Shown here one piece after another: positions 6,417 to 7,683 of a stretch of 7,683 nucleotides of DNA. Source of the DNA: Balneolales bacterium (lineage in GTDB: Bacteria; Bacteroidota; Rhodothermia; Balneolales; Natronogracilivirgulaceae). The notes beneath the pieces are model-generated. The model was not told the DNA's origin. It ran no database searches and saw only the letters and a program-made list of their open reading frames with translations. The stretch spans positions 1 to 7,683 of the forward strand of contig SKIC01000015.1 of the NCBI GenBank assembly GCA_007116685.1, written 5' to 3'. The position numbers and the translations under genes were made by a program. Every line of letters begins with the position of its first letter. Position 1 is the first letter of the stretch.

Positions 6417-7310
6417 TTATGCTTTAGCATTGCTTCTTAAAGCAGCAATTCGCTTATCAAGTGGTGGGTGCGACATAAAGAGCGCTTTCAATCCTTCTCG
6501 TTTTCCACCGGTAATCCCAAATGCTTGCATAGACTCCGGCAATTGATTTGGAGCTTCAACTTCGCGCTGTAAACGTTGCAAAGCAGCAATCATGCCTTCC
6601 CGGCTGCCAAGACGAGCACCGGCTTCGTCAGCATGGAATTCACGTACTCTTGAAAACCACATTACAATCGTAGATGCCAAAATTGCCAAAATAATTTCAG
6701 CTACGATGGTGGTTAAATAAAAACCAATACCTAGTCCTCTGTCATTTTTGAGGATCATTCGGTCTACAACAAAACCAATTACACGCGCGAGGAACATCAC
6801 AAAAGTGTTAATAACACCCTGCATAAGTGCGAGTGTAATCATGTCTCCGTTGGCAATATGGCCGATTTCATGACCTACTACTGCTTCAATTTCGCCTTGG
6901 TCGAAACGTTGCATCATCCCGGCACTAACAGCAACAAGAGCGCTATTGCGATTCCATCCGGTGGCAAAGGCATTGGCTTGTTGGGCGGGGAAAATTCCTA
7001 CATCAGGAACGCCAATTCCTGCGGCTTCGGCTTGCTCTACTACAATATTTTTCAGCCATTCTTCTTGACGATTTCTGGGCTGATCAATTAATTGCACTTT
7101 GGTTGTCCACATGGCAATTTTCTTTGATAGCAGGAGAGATAGGAAAGAGCCCATCATCCCGAAAATAAAGCAGAAAATGAGTAAGTTTCTTAAATCAAGG
7201 CCGGTTCCGCTTTCATCCAGAAAAGATCCAACCCCTAATAAGCTCAGAGTAATACTGGCTATAACAATGATCGCCAGGTTGGTCATTAAAAATAAACCGA
7301 TACGTTTCAT
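6417..7310 (-). CDS. htpX: Membrane zinc metalloprotease HtpX (peptidase family M48)
   Basis: The protein has 297 residues, typical of HtpX (about 290). It is an inner-membrane protease that helps FtsH clear misfolded membrane proteins. Hydrophobic segments occur at about 5-27 and 44-62, and again at about 160-182 and 200-220. The catalytic motif HEIGH (147-151) provides zinc ligands His147 and His151 and catalytic Glu148, and is followed by the usual NGD. The third ligand is Glu224 in VREFHADEAGA. The conserved NAFATG (113-118) precedes the active site and SHPPLDKRI (280-288) marks the C-terminus; all are family signatures. The ATG at 7310 places the first membrane segment directly at the N-terminus as expected. 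The gene stands alone: a hairpin follows it and 199 bp separate it from the transporter gene upstream. In E. coli htpX answers to the Cpx envelope-stress system; no such site is recognisable here. Confidence 0.97.
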   Translation of the reverse strand: MKRIGLFLMTNLAIIVIASITLSLLGVGSFLDESGTGLDLRNLLIFCFIFGMMGSFLSLLLSKKIAMWTTKVQLIDQPRNRQEEWLKNIVVEQAEAAGIGVPDVGIFPAQQANAFATGWNRNSALVAVSAGMMQRFDQGEIEAVVGHEIGHIANGDMITLALMQGVINTFVMFLARVIGFVVDRMILKNDRGLGIGFYLTTIVAEIILAILASTIVMWFSRVREFHADEAGARLGSREGMIAALQRLQREVEAPNQLPESMQAFGITGGKREGLKALFMSHPPLDKRIAALRSNAKA

Positions 7311-7374
7311 ATTTGTGTCAGATTCTTAAATAGTTGTTGATAATTATTTGTTGCTGAAAATAGGGAAAATCAAG

Positions 7375-7390
7375 GGATAATGCCTTATCC
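7375..7390. promoter_or_regulatory. Short palindrome upstream of htpX, possible operator
   Basis: GGATAA-TGCC-TTATCC is a perfect 6-bp inverted repeat with a 4-bp centre, about 65 bp before the htpX start and partly overlapping the weak promoter-like TGTAAT. It could bind a regulator or be chance; no known operator is recognised. Confidence 0.25.
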
Positions 7391-7461
7391 ATTACAGGCT
7401 AAGGGAGTTAATTGTTGCAATGAAATTTCGGGCTGAATAACGGATTGTTGTTGACATAAAT

Positions 7462-7508
7462 TGTAGAACTAAGTCCGCTTTTTATAGTGGCTTTTTAAAA
7501 TTTCTACA
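7462..7508. terminator. Nested inverted repeat after the transporter gene, possible terminator
   Basis: Outer arms TGTAGAA (7462-7468) and TTCTACA (7502-7508) are perfect 7-bp complements. Inside them lies a second hairpin, AAGTCCGCT (7471-7479) against AGTGGCTT (7486-7493), with one bulged T and one G-T pair. On the plus strand the inner hairpin is followed by TTTTT-type sequence (7492-7496), but the only gene nearby reads in the minus direction, ending 2 bp beyond the outer arm, where no T-run follows the stem. It may terminate the transporter transcript or be a small repeat element. Confidence 0.35.
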
Positions 7509-7509
7509 C

Positions 7510-7683
7510 TCAGGCATAGCCGGTTAAGACAGCAAACAGAACAAATAATGCTCCAATACCATACAGAATGGCTAATCTGCCTATCATCCAGCGCGCCCAG
7601 GTTTGCCATGGAATTTCAGCCATGCCCAGAACAGCCATAGTGACAGCGGCCGTTGGGATAATGAGATTGCTCAATCCATCTCC
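7510..7683 (-). CDS. YfcC-like membrane transporter, C-terminal 57 residues (5' end cut by window edge)
   Basis: The frame is open from the right edge to TGA at 7510-7512 and encodes 57 residues beginning GDGLSNLIIPTAAVTMAVLG. The pattern D-G-L-[ST]-N-x-I-x-P-T followed by a small-residue hydrophobic stretch is typical of the last conserved loop and helices of the YfcC family in the ion transporter superfamily, often annotated as C4-dicarboxylate or arginine/ornithine-type carriers. Next come MAEIPWQTWARWMIGR, a cytoplasmic-type loop with the common P-x-x-x-W arrangement, and a final membrane helix LAILYGIGALFVLFAVLTGY. The substrate cannot be told from this fragment. A related superfamily member such as an AbgT-like carrier is the main alternative. 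The gene is on the same strand as htpX but 199 bp upstream, so a shared operon is doubtful. Confidence 0.75.
   Translation of the reverse strand, partial: GDGLSNLIIPTAAVTMAVLGMAEIPWQTWARWMIGRLAILYGIGALFVLFAVLTGYA

Larger units (their letters stand above)
7311..7509. other. Region upstream of htpX
   Basis: This 199-bp stretch separates the transporter gene from htpX and should contain the htpX promoter on the minus strand. The best sigma-70-like match there is TTGCAA (7419-7414) followed after 18 bp by TGTAAT (7395-7390), but no good TAnnTTTG element is present. It also carries a short palindrome at 7375-7390 and the nested inverted repeat at 7462-7508. No coding potential is apparent. Confidence 0.4.

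Noticed and set aside
7099..7329. Plus-strand open frame antisense to the htpX 5' end
   Set aside because: It is antisense to the conserved N-terminal membrane segments of HtpX, with no family resemblance.

Overview
The window reads as ordinary chromosomal DNA, probably from the Bacteroidota/Balneolota side of the tree. This placement is an inference. It rests on start codons without Shine-Dalgarno sequences, a long LepB carrying a large insertion, a SphX-like PstS, a promoter-like sequence that fits the TTG/TAnnTTTG pattern, and a 54-bp-period palindromic repeat of a kind I recall from intergenic regions of that group. Base composition is moderately AT-rich and looks even along the window. 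I see no transposase, phage gene, CRISPR array, tRNA or rRNA.

Layout. Positions 1-1404 (+) hold the C-terminal 467 residues of a hybrid sensor histidine kinase (HisKA, HATPase_c, receiver, helical tail) whose sensor part lies off the left edge. A 348-bp gap (1405-1752) follows, with a degenerate tandem repeat in its first half. Then comes a tight + strand cluster: lepA (elongation factor 4, 1753-3549), an unrecognised 190-residue secreted protein (3557-4129, starting 7 bp after lepA) and lepB (signal peptidase I, TTG start, 4148-5254, 18 bp further on). The other three genes run on the minus strand: a periplasmic phosphate-binding protein of the PstS/SphX family (5216-6199), whose last 13 codons overlap the end of lepB tail to tail, htpX (membrane zinc metalloprotease, 6417-7310), and the last 57 residues of a YfcC-like membrane transporter (7510-7683), cut by the right edge.

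Functional picture. The centre of the window concerns translation and the cell envelope. LepA acts on the ribosome, LepB removes signal peptides from exported proteins, and HtpX degrades damaged membrane proteins. The small secreted protein between lepA and lepB is likely co-transcribed with them and is itself a candidate LepB substrate. The PstS-like protein is an orphan here, since no pstC, pstA, pstB or phoU is in view. I did not find a convincing new biological system. The items most worth a second look are the 54-bp-period repeat, the unknown secreted protein in the lepA-lepB cluster, the inverted repeat overlapping a candidate pstS promoter, and the nested inverted repeat after the transporter gene.
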